DNA of 64,000 bases from Hydractinia symbiolongicarpus. Lineage: Eukaryota > Cnidaria > Hydrozoa > Anthoathecata > Hydractiniidae. Under the pieces are notes generated by a model that was given only the letters and a program-made list of their open reading frames with translations, was not told where the DNA came from and did no database searches. The stretch covers positions 11,718,001 through 11,782,000 of the forward strand of contig NC_079878.1 of the NCBI RefSeq assembly GCF_029227915.1, in the 5' to 3' direction. Positions 47,135-59,284 of the stretch are shown here, piece by piece. A program made the translations under genes and the position numbers. Positions within the stretch are counted from its first letter, which is position 1; each line of letters begins with the position of its first letter.

Positions 47135-48733
47135 ACAAAAATGTACAACTTTAATACTCACGCACAATTAAACAATTATTGGAACAGACCTGTTCTCATT
47201 TAAGGTTAACCAAACTCATTTCCTTTGAGTCAAACCTTTTGACACTTTTACTGGAGGTGTGCAAATTAATCTTCGGTTAATAACCACAAAAGTCAGATCA
47301 ACGGCGATCGCCGTTTGGTTTATTTACATGTCCTTGTTGAACTTTGCATAAGTTTGTTTTTAGAGCTAATTTTTTCTGAAACGAAATGATTCACTAGTAT
47401 GGAATTTTTATTAACGTGAAATGTAACTTAAATTTAAATATTTCTGTACGCTGGTATGGTCGACAACGTAATAAATGTTTCAGATGCTAGAGTCGCTACA
47501 CTTAATTACAAGAATTTTTGCGGCTGCAGTCAACCAAAGTTGTTGAATCGACCGAGTTTGTCTTAAACGTATTACAAAATTGGGATTAATTTCTACTTTT
47601 CTGTCCAGTACAAAATTCGAAGCCCTTAATAAACAGTTTCAACGGGCGTAGGAGGGCGTATCTTTGTGTATCTAAGGATTGCAAGAGATTTTCTTCTAAT
47701 TATTTGGCATTAATAAATCAATTTTATCTAAACTTTTAGTGTCTCTGACATCACTCTGCGGTTATTTTCGTTTATTATACTCATTTTCGTATATACACCG
47801 TCATTCCGTTAAAAGGTAATTTTATTTCTTACTCACTGCGTAAAAACACGTCTGCAAAAATTGTCAAGTTGTGGGTGCTCACGTCTTCCTTTATTAAAAG
47901 TGTCGAGTCAAGACACAAGAAAATAATTATATTGCGGCAACGACAAACAAGCTGCCATTTAATTAATGACGTAAACATCACCAAATTGATATGATTACTG
48001 CAACTCGCTGATTAAGTGGAAGATTAACTTTTATTTGCTGTTGTAGTCGTGTGTTGTGCTTTATCATTTGACTGAATTCTCTTCTGTCCAAACCATGTCT
48101 GCTTCGTAATGGGGTTGGGGCTTTTTTAGTATTCAGATTGCGCTCCTCTGTTGTTCAGAGCCCGGCCTGAATAGGGTCAATCTAAAAAGTTTCATTTTGA
48201 CGCGTTTATGGGATTGTCTTTATCAATAAAACATGACTGTGTACAGGCGCTTAATAAAATCTTAACGTGGTTTCTTTACGCAACACGCAACTTCAACGTA
48301 GAAGTTGTGTTTATTTACTTTTTATAACACAAAGTGAGAGTAAAAACCAGGCTTTTTCTATCGGGATCATCACAATCGCGCTATAAAATAACTGTGCCGG
48401 GGGTTAAATAAAAGGTTTTGCCACCACATTTTTGAAAGACGTTGTTACTAAATTTACAATATTTGATCTCAAAACTTATTCTCAATACATTACAGAAATA
48501 ATTTACATAAAATTAAAAATCTTCATTTTTTTGACGTTCTTTATCACATTGTTTTCATATATGTTATTTTGCTCCCCCCGTCAGCAGACGATTATAAGAA
48601 CGAGTATGCTGAGGCTTGAAAATGAAAACAAAACCCGGTGCTTTCAAAACACAACTCCAACTTTGTTGTAACTAGCTGTTGAATGTGGAAACATTGATAT
48701 TTTAAATCCACACATCTTTTGTGTTAATATAAC

Positions 48734-51700
48734 ATGGTTTTGATAGAACTAGAGCGGATTTCGTATTATTCACTGGCCATTTATATCCTATTTTTCATAG
48801 GAGTTTTACTTGCCTGTCATCAAAAATTTAAACGACGAGGAGGAAAGGAAGGCAAGAAGGATACCAAAACCCAGAGCGATTCGTCACGTCGTTCAGCTCA
48901 AAAGGAAAAGAAAGAAGCTAGTGGTGTCCGTAAACGAGGAAAGAAAAATGATCAACTAGAAAAGTCGACTGAAGAAATGGGTATATTTCAAAGCAAAGCT
49001 CCAACTAAAGACGCAAAAAAATCTTTACAGCACGAGCCTGTACAATTAACCATAACCGTTCAAAATAAACCTTTAAATGGAAGTTTAGATTTTAAAATAG
49101 AGAAAAGTAAAGATAAGCAGGATTCTATTACATCATCTTATCCTGCTACAAAGAATGACAAGAAACTACAAAATGAAACGATGACAAATCATGGCAAGGA
49201 CATTCTTTCAAATACGTCACAAGGTGCAATTAATGGCATTAATTATCCCCTGGTTGTAAAAAATGCTGAGAAAAACGTTGTAACCTCAGAGAAGTCATTA
49301 AAACAAAGTAAGATAGTTGACATAGGTGATGAAAACTGTCACATTGGTTTAATAAGTGATAGTGCAAAGACTGTAGACACTAAAGTGGAAACTTCCAAAG
49401 AAAATAATATAACTAACAGTATTGAAGAAGAATATAAGATGCGATATACTGTTGATGATGCAAGAATAGGTATTAATTTGAAAAGTCTTCCACAAAGAGA
49501 TTATATTAAAGAGGAAACCTATTTAACTATTGAAGAAAAGGTTGTATGCGAAGAGTATGATGATGGAATGCGGGTCACAAAAACTATTATAACCGAAATA
49601 CCAGAAACACAGAAAGAATCTAAGATTGATAAGACTGAAAATTTTAAAAATATATTAGACACTAAACTGAATATTCAAGAGTTTGCAGATGAAATGTCGT
49701 CTTCTGTTTTACAGTCAGCCTTCGAGAAGTCCACTCACATATCGGAGGAAACTTCGAAATTTATATTAAATAAAGAAATGGATAAAATGAAGTTCGAAAA
49801 ACGCCCAAGGGACATCTGCAAGTTTAAAATGTTTGTGTTAAACAAATATGCTGAAAGACTTTTAGCAAAAACAATGAAAACCTCAGTCAACGATGCTATT
49901 CCTGAGTTAAAACAAAAAGCAATTTTCTCTACAATTTATGCTAATTCACTGGCAAATGGAATTATAAACGAGGTATTACAACAGAATATGCAACAAACAA
50001 AAAATACTACCATAAACAATATTGATTCTAATGAAAATACTAAAAATTTTACTATTGATGTTGATTCAAACTTTTCAGACCTGATCTCAGACAAACAACT
50101 GGACTCATTTGCTAACGAACTGGTAGAAATATTGTTAAACAATGATACCTTAACAAAAGAAATTAAAGTTTTACAAAGCGAAACGGATAGAGTACATGAT
50201 GTAAGCGACAACATTAGCAAAAAAATAATAAACATGACCTTTCAAGACCTAGAAAATAAAAACTTTCAAGAACCAATATCTGTAGAACACGACAAGAAAG
50301 ATGAGCAGTTATATAATGGAACTCATACAGACGAACAAATTGATGCAGATTTACCTGAGAAAGAAGTTACAGAAACTCCAAAAATTATTTTAAATGATGT
50401 TGTTAATAAAGAAATGACTCTTTCTGTTTCAACATCTGGGGATTTAAAAGTTATAGACACTGATGAAAATCAGAATAATATTGACGATGATACTGATGGT
50501 TCCTGTAGTAAGGTTATTCTGCGTAAAAAGACTGCTCCTGCAACAGACAGACCCTTATCAGGATTTGCAGAAAAATTAGCAGAATTATTGGCAGAAGAAG
50601 ATGACTTGGATTTTTTGGATTCTGATGAAGAATTACAAGAGTCACTTGAAAAAATAAAAACCAATTTTGGACCAAAAAGAAAAATTAGTATTGAAGTTAA
50701 TAACATGCAAAGAAGATTTAGCGAGAAAGAAATTTGTGATTATCATTCAACAAATTTAAAATCTAAAGTGGCTGTTAAGCTTCGTAACAAACAAAATAAA
50801 TTTAAGGGTGATCGACCAATGAGTCTGTATGAACAAGACATGTTGGCTGATATTTTAAATGATGAAGATGATGATGAAGAAGAAGAAAATGATGATGAGA
50901 TCAAAAGCAATGAGGAATATTCTGATGAAGAAACTGAAGAAGAGGAAGATGACGTGTTAGAAGATGAAATTTTGCCAGTAAAAGAAACCGCTGTGTTGTT
51001 AGAAAATACAATACCGTTTACGCCAGTCACGTTAAATTTTTCTGTAACTAACGACTATGAAGTTCAACTTGATGAAGTAACAAGAGGTCCAAGGAAAATA
51101 TCCATGGCTGCTCTTGGAACAGGGAAGCGTAAGTAATTTAAACTTCAGTATTTATTATATACGCCTTAATTTCAATTATGCATTTGGCATGCTTATCTTT
51201 TTTATGCTTTAATGGGATTATTGAATATTAATTCTTAGTGAAATTTGTCAGCTGTGATAACACTTCAGTTCTGTTGATTAATTAAGACAGTGTAATGACA
51301 TGTATTATGAAAGTTAATATCCTCTTTGAACTCAGGCAATCAAAGGTATCATGGCAACATATATTTTGTGTAATAGATGGGCACTAAATTTTTAATTAGA
51401 ACTTTAAATTGTTTTTAATCTGTCACATCAGTTAGTAATGGAATTGGGGAACCGTTTATTTTGGGAGCATGTGTATTTAGGTCTTATAAAAAATTCAACA
51501 ACCAACTTGTTTAGACAATGCAATTGATTTAATATTTTGTAGCATTTTGTATCATTTAATGTTGGAAAGTTTAACAGCCAAAAAAATAATAGAGTTAGAA
51601 GTGAAATTTTTATGTGCATTTAACTATTAACCTTTTGCTAAGCTTCTAAGAAAATAACCTAGGCCAGCCAGGGCTTTCATCTGAATATAGTGTTAAATTA

Positions 51701-54700
51701 ATATTGAGGTGCATTTTGATCGTTTTTTACGTTGTAGACAATGGAAACTTTTTATCAAGCCTTGTTGAATTTTATTAAAGTCTTATTCCATTCTTAATAA
51801 TATATACTTTATACAGAATAAAATTTTTTAACAGTGTGAAGATTTAAAATATTAAAAAATCTTAAATAACTTAAGAATAAAGAGAGCTTGGTAAAAGCCA
51901 ATTTCAATACAGAAATCCCTTTAATTGATAGTGCATTAATTTTTCTGGTGATCTATAGCAATGGTAAGATGTTTTAGGGATAAAAATTTTTTTTTCGAAA
52001 AATGAAAAATGAAACGGTTTTTCTTGTTGTTGCAAAAAAAGGGATTTTATATAAAATTATTCCTTTTTTAATTTTTTAGTCAGTTTGCCTAAATTGTAAC
52101 GAACTTAAACTGATGTTAGATAAACCTTATTTATTTATAGCTCCCTCTTTACAACGAGCAGTTGTTATTGATACAGGCTGTGGTGCGATTAAAGCAGGTT
52201 TTTGTGGAGATGTGAAGCCGCAATGTTATTGTCCATCTGTGATTGGTGTCCCAAGAAGGTTCTCGCAAGATGTTAGCAAAATGAAGAAAGCATATTACGT
52301 TGGAGATGAAGCATGGCCCATGGCTGGCATGCTACAAATTGGTTAGTACCAAAAATATTTAGTTAGTGTTTCAGTCAACTACAACTAAAACAGATTTTTT
52401 TTTTCAAAATTTTCATTTTTGGGCAAATTTTGATGACTTTAAGCTAAATATTTCTCCAGAAAACTTTAAATCCAACTATTTAATAAGGCTCTCAGGAAAA
52501 AAATTTGCAAAATGAAAAGAAATAACTTTAGTGAGTTTTCCCTTTTAAAATTTTTGTGAAAAAAAACTTTTAGAATAAGGTTGGTGAAGGTGAAAGGTAA
52601 GGTAAAATAAGGAGTTTTTTAACGATTATAAACAAAACCTTAACTTATATAAGAGTATTATACGGAAAATTTTTATCCTGTGAAGGAAATTACCAAAGAT
52701 AGGAAATTCACAAGAATTAACTTTTGCGAAAGTATATTGCACCACTTTTTAAGAGAATAAACTTTTGCGTTAAAGCCACCAAAGCCTATTTTTCGAGGTT
52801 TGTTCTAAAAGTTTCTTCCTTAAATTTTAACTTCTATTGTTGGTATATCTGTTTTGTATTCTGTGTTGAGCCTTAATTTTAAATAATGGGACTAGAATAA
52901 TACGAGTTTTGAATCTTGTAACGGTTTCTATGAACCTAGCTTGTTTTTTAGAGCATCCAATCAAACAAAACATTACAAATTGGCCTGATGTGACCAACAT
53001 GATAGAATATGTATTGGAGCACGAGCTAAAAGTGAATGACAATCAGCATCCAGTCCTAATGACGGAAATGGGACTTACCTCCAAAAAACACAGGGAAAGA
53101 CTTTCTGAGGTAAAGTAGAAAATAACTATTAGGATTTATCTTTTAATTAATCTTACTGTTAAATTCTAGCAAGTTAGAAAACAACCAGGAGTTTGAAAGA
53201 CAGGACAATGACCTTATTCTCTTCACTAAAATTCTTTTGTTGTCGATCTTTGTAACTGTGAGAAGCTGCTAACAATACTAGAAACCCTGAGTTTTTGGAA
53301 CTAATATAAAGTTAAAAAATTGTAAATAAATTATTAAAATCTTCAGTTCAATCCTTTTGTATAGGTAAAAGGCCATCTCTGCACAAATATTTGGATAAGA
53401 ACCATGGAACTAATTGACTTTCATTTGCTAGTCTTCTTGCAAATATAGCTTTTTCTTTTCAGTTGAGTTTTAGAAACCAAAAACTAATATAATATCTCCC
53501 CCCCCCAAAAAAAAAAAATATTTAAATTAAATTTTTATTATAACCTTTTCGTACTGATTTCACGTACTTGAGTAGAGAAATTCACGATATCAATACTCGT
53601 GAAATCGATTTTTTTTCAGTACGCGAAAATAATAAGTGTGAAAATTTAGTACAAATAAGAATTTTTTTTACGGCTTTATTTACTCATTTTTTCATCTGTT
53701 TGTATATCCGTAGGTAATGTTTGAGACATTTGGAGTTCCTGCGTTTTTCCTTGCTAATCAATCCAGCCTTGCTATGTATTCCATGGGTATGATGTCAGGC
53801 ATTTGTCTCAATTCTGGTTTCTATAACACCCAAGCCACTGCAATCTACGAAGGGCACTCCATCCCACATGGCACGATTCAACTCGATATTGGTGGTGACC
53901 ACGTGACTAACCAGTTAGGGCGTGCACTTTTAGCCAATCAAGGCATAGGTTTTAATACTTCATCTGAAAAGCTGGTATTGAATTCTATGAAGCAAAGTTT
54001 ATGTTACGTTGCAGAAGGTTGGTGGATTTTTGAGATTTTACGTTTTTATTTGTTTCTCTTCTCGTTCATCTTTTTGATTAACATGTAAATTTCGATTCAA
54101 CATAGCATTAGGGTTCTTAAAAGCCTGAATCTGTTTTTCATCATACCTCCCAACTTCATTTTAAATTTCTACACTCACCTGTTATTTAGAACTAAAAGGA
54201 AATTCGATTACTAACTGCCTTTGCAAAAGTTAACAGCCTCTCTCCCTATTATATAAACAATCCTTACTTGAGCATTAAAAGTGCTAAGCCGACTGAAAGT
54301 CTCTTTTTGTCCTTGGTTTTTAAAAAATGTCGCTGATGGTGATTTATATTTTATGGGATTAGGATCATTAAGTTTAAGAGAAATATATACCCTGTCAATT
54401 GCTTCCAGAAGGGACCACAAAGGCAGTTCTAGAGTGTTTAAAGCTCACGAGCTACTAAATCTCTAAATCTTCTTTCCTTATATGTGGGAATCGATCTCAC
54501 AACCTCTCAGACGTAAGTCCAGTTCTCTGAAGTTTTAAGACACATCCATTTATCAAACTCAGTTTTTAAAATCCGACCTCTCCAATTTGTCTTCCTTGTT
54601 CAATACCTTTGACATCCTTATATCTTCTAAGTTACTCTTTCATTAATTTAAATTCTCCTAAAATCTCCTAAATTTTGTGTGTGTTTTCCTTACTTTCCCC

Positions 54701-55753
54701 TAAAATTCTCCCTATTATCCTTAAAATATGAGTTTAAAATTGGTGGGAACCCTAAAAAGAGAAAACGGGAAAAGCGGATTTAGTTACTAAAACATAGAGT
54801 AGTGGGAAACTGTAATATTTAGTATTATAAATTTTTTTTATTTAAATCTGTTGGGTTAGACATGTCTGCGTGCCTATAGTCGTATTATCACTCAAGTATT
54901 GTTTTTAATTATTTTTAGACGCTAAAATTGAGCAAGAATCCTATAAAACGAAGTTGGACAAATACGAAATGTATACGCTGCCTGACGGACAAGAAATTGA
55001 ATTAGGTGCCGAAAGGTGTTTAGCTACGGAGATTTTATTTGATCCTCAGATGCTTGGACTTCATCAACCAAACACAGCTGAACTTATCGAGCAAAGTATA
55101 AAAAGGTATGATTTCACTTTTCATTACATATTTTTGCGAATCGATGTAAATTTCTGAGTGCTTAAGCCTGTTTACCATTAGCGCATTCTTCGCACCTCTA
55201 GGCATTTTCTATAAAGACATGCCCATTAGAATATTTTTCTGGCAGCAACGCGTGTAATTTGACCGCTTCAGACGTCGAGGCGAGTCAACTTCGAAACGTT
55301 TGCGGACGGGAATCTTTTTTGATAACCAATAAAAATTTTGATAACGCTACCATCTTTAGTGTTATGGGAATTGAGCAGGCTAAGCCCCGACATTTAAACG
55401 CTGAGAACTTTTAACACAAGGGAAAACACTACATATGTTCGTTATTGCAATATTTGTTTTTCTTTACTTTTAGTATGGACGTCGAGCTTCACTCCCTGTT
55501 ATCGCAAAATGTTCTTGTAACTGGAGGAAATTCGAAACTGTCTGGTTACGGATCACGTCTCGAGAAGGAACTGTTACAACTACTCCGCGACGCGGAACAT
55601 GATATTTGTATCAATTATGCAGACGATCCATTGCTGTCTTCCTGGATAGGAGGCTCAATTTTATCCTCGATTTCGGTATTTAGAGATCAGTGGGTCACTA
55701 TTGATCAATACGCAGAACAGGGCGCCAAAGTTGTGCACACTGTTTGTTTCTAG
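48734..55753 (+). CDS. Membrane-anchored acidic scaffold fused to an actin-related protein, 1174 aa
   Basis: Coding exons 48734-51128, 52141-52341, 52952-53109, 53714-54017, 54919-55105, 55474-55753 (3525 nt). All phases close. The long first exon ends inside a codon at a GTAAGT donor, before its apparent stop, and joins PPSLQRAVVIDTGCGAIKAG. Residues 11-29 are one membrane segment (YYSLAIYILFFIGVLLACH) followed by Lys/Arg, predicting a signal anchor with the rest cytosolic. Residues 30-798 are mostly disordered and acidic, with amphipathic helices FADEMSSSVLQSAFEKS (about 317), YANSLANGIINEVLQQ (402), FANELVEILLNND (459) and FAEKLAELLAEED (611) that resemble PKA-anchoring helices, and a Glu/Asp run near 715-750. 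Residues 799-1174 are a full actin fold ending VVHTVCF. The phosphate-1 loop is recognisable (DTGCGAIKAGFCGD), but phosphate-2 DSGDG is NSGFY, so ATP hydrolysis is doubtful. The actin part is certain; the fusion rests on splice phase. I know no named family with this layout. Confidence 0.88.
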
Positions 55754-56584
55754 GCGCCGGGTGGTATTAAATTTACGCCATTATGTTGTTTATGGCGTGG
55801 CGTTAGCAAATTCTAGCTGTATAGCTGTAGTGCAAAAGATTCTTCTGTATTCAAAGAGATGCAGTATCGAATACTGAATTCGATCTATTATTGTAATGGA
55901 AATTGTTATGAAAAATTCGAGTAGACTGTAGACTACAGATATAATGCTGGAAACAAAAGTGCATCGAGTAGCTTCTTAATACAAATGATTTCAATGGGTT
56001 TTCGATGCACTGATTAGTACAAAAATATGTATATATAAATGACCATATATTAGTGCTTTTTCTTTTTCTATTTTTCTAATATTTTTATTGTAAATCTTTT
56101 TGTTTAGTTATGTTTGCTTTTTGCTCTGTGGCTAGCTGTGCTCTTATCCGTCACGAAAATTGAAGCAAATTCACTTCGGAGTGTTATCCGCAAAAAAAAC
56201 TAGGTCCCAGTCTTTAGCGCGCAACAGAGTTAAACATTTGCCTCGTTCATCCCTGACCTATTTAACAGGTTTTACAGTATATAAATCTTATCAAACTAAC
56301 ACGCTTATAGAGACGACTTTTGTGTGTAAACTTCAAAATTTAGATTCACAATGTGGGGAGGGAGTTTAATAATATATTATGTGAAGTAGTTTTGTATAAG
56401 CATAGTAGATATGCGAGATATTTTTAGTTTCTTAGATATGATGTAATTGAAATAACTGTTATTGTTTTCGCGTTTGAATGGTATTATGGAATACAAAAAT
56501 AATTTATGATTTTGATTAAAATATATAATGTTTCTAGATGAAACAAAGTGCAACACAATTTTGGTTTAAAAAATTACTTTACTA
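55754..56584. other. 3' flank of the actin-fusion gene
   Basis: Probably 3' UTR and intergenic sequence. An ATTAAA lies at about 55768, close to the stop. I see no other gene; the short frame at 56160-56369 has no support. Confidence 0.4.
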
Positions 56585-57424
56585 CAGTGGAATCCCTCTA
56601 AAGCGGACACCATTGGTGCAAAAAAAAGTGTCCGCTTTAGAGGGATGTCCGCTTTATAGGAAGTTGACCAAAAAATTAGTTTTAGACCTAATTTTGACCA
56701 AAAAAGCTTTTTTTGTAGTACTGGCGGGTATCATGGGGTGACTTGCAACACTAGGGTAGACGGCAACATCAACAGAAAGAATATCGCTTCGACTCGTTTA
56801 TCCGTGGATACCATGCTTACATGGACATATGGAGCCCAAAAGTCGGAGAAGAGAATTTTTGTTTAAAAGCGGAAGAAGATAACGAACATGACAAGTTTGC
56901 TGTAGCTGTTACAGATGACGATAAAGTAGTTGGGCACGTCCCTAAAAACCTTAGCAAACTATTCAACAAATTCATGTCGCTTCCTAACTGTACCATCGGA
57001 TGTAAAGTGACTGGGAAGCGAGTGAACCGTGGTGCTGGCTACGGACTAGAAATTCCTGCCCAGTACCAATTAATTGGTGTTGAAAAGGCAGTCGAGTGGG
57101 CCGAGAAAAATATAAGGAAAGTGTTGGACTCGGTAAATAACAAAACTCAAAGATGTACTAAGTAAAATGGTTTAAATTTTAAGAAAAAGTGACATTTCAT
57201 CTCGTTATTTTTCCATTGTCCGCTTTATAGGGAGTGTTTATAAGGGAAACTGTCATTTGGTGCAAAGATTTTTGTCCGCTTTATAGAGTGTCCGCTTTAT
57301 AATCGTCCGCTTTATAGAGATTTTTTTATGAGAGTTTGACCTAAATTCTGCCGGTGCAAAAATTTTTGTCCGCTTTAGAGGGCTGTCCGCTTTATAGGGT
57401 GTCCGCTTTAGGGGGATTCCACTG
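56585..57424 (+). mobile_element. Pogo-like DNA element carrying a HIRAN ORF
   Basis: 840 bp bounded by 27-bp inverted repeats with one mismatch: CAGTGGAATCCCTCTAAAGC (left) against CAGTGGAATCCCCCTAAAGC (right, inverted), both continuing GGACACC. Each side is flanked by TA, the target of Tc1/mariner and pogo elements. Both ends carry several copies of TGTCCGCTTTA in either Ata or Aga form, as subterminal repeats. Instead of a transposase it holds the HIRAN ORF at 56821-57165, so it must be mobilised in trans if it moves at all. Confidence 0.75.
56821..57165 (+). CDS. HIRAN-domain protein inside a mobile element, 114 aa from first ATG
   Basis: The HIRAN domain (known from HLTF/Rad5-type helicases, where it binds 3' DNA ends, and also found alone) fills the ORF: EDNEHDKFAVAVTDDDKVVG then HVPKNLSKLFNKF, then the typical GKRVNRGAGYGLEIPAQYQL. 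The domain's start seems to lie upstream of the ATG: in-frame codons back to a stop at 56758-56760 read YRFDSFIRGYHAYMDIW, a typical beginning for stand-alone HIRAN proteins. The true start is therefore unclear: an upstream exon, a non-AUG start, or a truncated capture. No helicase or transposase domain follows. A DNA-binding role is inferred from the family only. Confidence 0.7.
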   Translation: MDIWSPKVGEENFCLKAEEDNEHDKFAVAVTDDDKVVGHVPKNLSKLFNKFMSLPNCTIGCKVTGKRVNRGAGYGLEIPAQYQLIGVEKAVEWAEKNIRKVLDSVNNKTQRCTK

Positions 57425-57732
57425 TATAAAACACTCCTCCCGATTTACTTATGAACGAAAAAAATCTTATCGTCCCACTAGAATAAAGCAACCTTATCAG
57501 AACGGAGTGGTTTTTAGGACTGCGAGGTCTGTACACAAGTAAACTTTTCATAGTTAATAAGGATACATTACCGAGAAACGAGTTGATACTCTTGTTAAGT
57601 ATAACCGGGTTAGATCAAGTTGTTTAGAGAAATGAGGTTTAAAAAATTTTTAGATTTTTAGAGCATCCGCCACGCACAAAATACTGAAATGTGAAAGGAT
57701 TTACTCTACCACCACTGTTCCCCACCGTCAAA

Positions 57733-57843
57733 TTGACAACCTTCATCCCAGGGCCGGTAGCTTTTTTTAAAATGAGAGGATAAAATGCGTATTTCGTCCT
57801 TTTATCAAAAAAGCTGCAAGCCCTGGGGTCTAGGTTGGTCAAA
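57733..57843. mobile_element. MITE with TTGACAACCTTCATCCCAGG arms
   Basis: TTGACAACCTTCATCCCAGG then GCCGGTAGCTTTTTT on the left; AAAAAAGCTGCAAGCCC then TGGGGTCTAGGTTGGTCAA on the right. A related fragment is at 41484-41525 (CCAACCTCGATCCTAGGGCC). Confidence 0.7.
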
Positions 57844-58350
57844 TTGACTTTAACGTATATTTTTTATTTGTGAGTCGCCTTAAAAGATTAAGTTTTTAAA
57901 TACTCTACAAAGCAAATTGCAACTGCTACATCAAAAGGGTTGTTTTTATCTCACGGCAATAATAGAAAACACTAGTCGGCTTCAGCCGTTTTTTATATGT
58001 CGCATTGCGTGCCAGCTGACGACAGTACACGATTACAGGCGCAAAAATATGTATTTACGACAAGGGAATTACGTGTCTTGTCTGATGGATGAATTTCAAT
58101 TTTTACGGACAGTTTTTACCATGGGTTAAAAGATCACAAAATAGTTATAGCCTGCAACACGTGAGACGGTATTCTGTTCCCAGAGCCCTTTGAGATAAAA
58201 CCTCGAAGAAAGTTAGGGGACAAGAATGATAATACGACAAATTTCCTAGATTTTTTTGCAGGTTAACAAAAGGAAAGGAAAAGGTGCTTGTTCAAAATGG
58301 CAACAAAAATGACATTCTAAATGTGTTGCATGCTTTTTTAAAAGTGCTCG

Positions 58351-58432
58351 CGACATCACCCTCGTGCCCAGGGTTTTTTGCCTTTTCTCATACTAAAAAG
58401 GCAAAAAACCTAGGGACGATGGTACTCTCGAC
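58351..58432. mobile_element. Hairpin MITE, ACCCTCGTGCCCAGGG arms
   Basis: ACCCTCGTGCCCAGGGTTTT then TTGCCTTTT mirrored by AAAAGGCAAAAAACC then TAGGGACGATGGT. Near-perfect foldback with a short centre. Confidence 0.7.
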
Positions 58433-59284
58433 ATGTTTTCTGATGTGGGATCCAAGGAAATTTATGTTGGAAAGTTACTTACGTATCATGTCTGGGGTGG
58501 CAGTATGGCGACTGCATTGGAAGAAAGGTTTTTGAAGTCTCTAGGTTGCCGGCGTTTTTAGCCTGTTTCGTTTGATCTTTAAAGAGCTTTGCAGTTTTAC
58601 AAAAGGTAGGTTAGCCTTGTCTCTTAGCCCCCTATACCAACGGCCTTCTTTATTTATCAGGTTATCAAAGTAGTCGTAAAATTCTAGGCTTTTTATCGGA
58701 TGTTTTTTAAAGCTGCATACTTAATTTTAGTTTGTCTCTTGTTTATACTACACGGCGAGTGGAATACTTCGAATACGGTAGCTTTCTAAAGAGCGCTGTT
58801 GAAGACAAAAACCCCTAAAAACGAAGCTGTAAAAGCCAGCGACAAGATCTTTTGTCAAGCTTTGTGAATTTATGTCGCGAACATGGTGGGGCTAGACAGG
58901 AGAGTTTTGTGACGGAAATTTACTTTCTTCTTACGAATCAACATCGTCAACTCTCATTTTTACGTAGTAAAAACACACAAAGTCATCAAAGCTCACACTA
59001 ACACTACTTTTGTTTTATTATTTTTTCAAGTACCTTTTGCACGCTCTACAAACTTTTTCGCGAAGGGACTAGGAGAGTCCTTCTGTCGGGAAGCACTTCA
59101 TGGAAGGATCCATATAGTCTGTGAATATGTCGTATACTTGAACCTCTAACACAACCTCACCTTTACCCGACATTGTCGTATTCCTTTCCTAACGACAGCT
59201 CAACTGCATCCGACACGCGACGTTAAACAATTTATCAACGTCGTGATGTTGTTAATACATACTACTGCCTAATGTAATATCTTT

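Larger units (their letters stand above)
44390..48733. other. Gap with MITEs and one possible orphan exon
   Basis: Contains a diverged hairpin element near 45120-45183, MITEs at 46203-46294 and 47041-47134, and a weak minus-strand exon at 46442-46641. A TATA-like TATAAAATA at about 48382 could belong to the actin-fusion gene starting at 48734, but it lies 350 bp upstream. Confidence 0.45.
57425..59284. other. Gap with two hairpin MITEs
   Basis: No supported gene. Holds MITEs at 57733-57843 and 58351-58432 and a diverged hairpin copy at 58171-58229. Short frames crossing these elements are discounted. Confidence 0.5.

Noticed and set aside
49936-51030. Minus-strand frames opposite the actin-fusion first exon
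   Set aside because: Serine-rich mirror images of the acidic coding strand.
51129-51136. A stop codon ending the 800-codon frame as a separate gene
   Set aside because: The stop lies inside a strong GTAAGT donor, and the phase-1 join to 52141 restores a continuous actin start. Kept as the alternative model only.
58284-58535. An 83-codon plus-strand frame
   Set aside because: It crosses the hairpin MITE at 58351-58432; part of its protein is the translated foldback.
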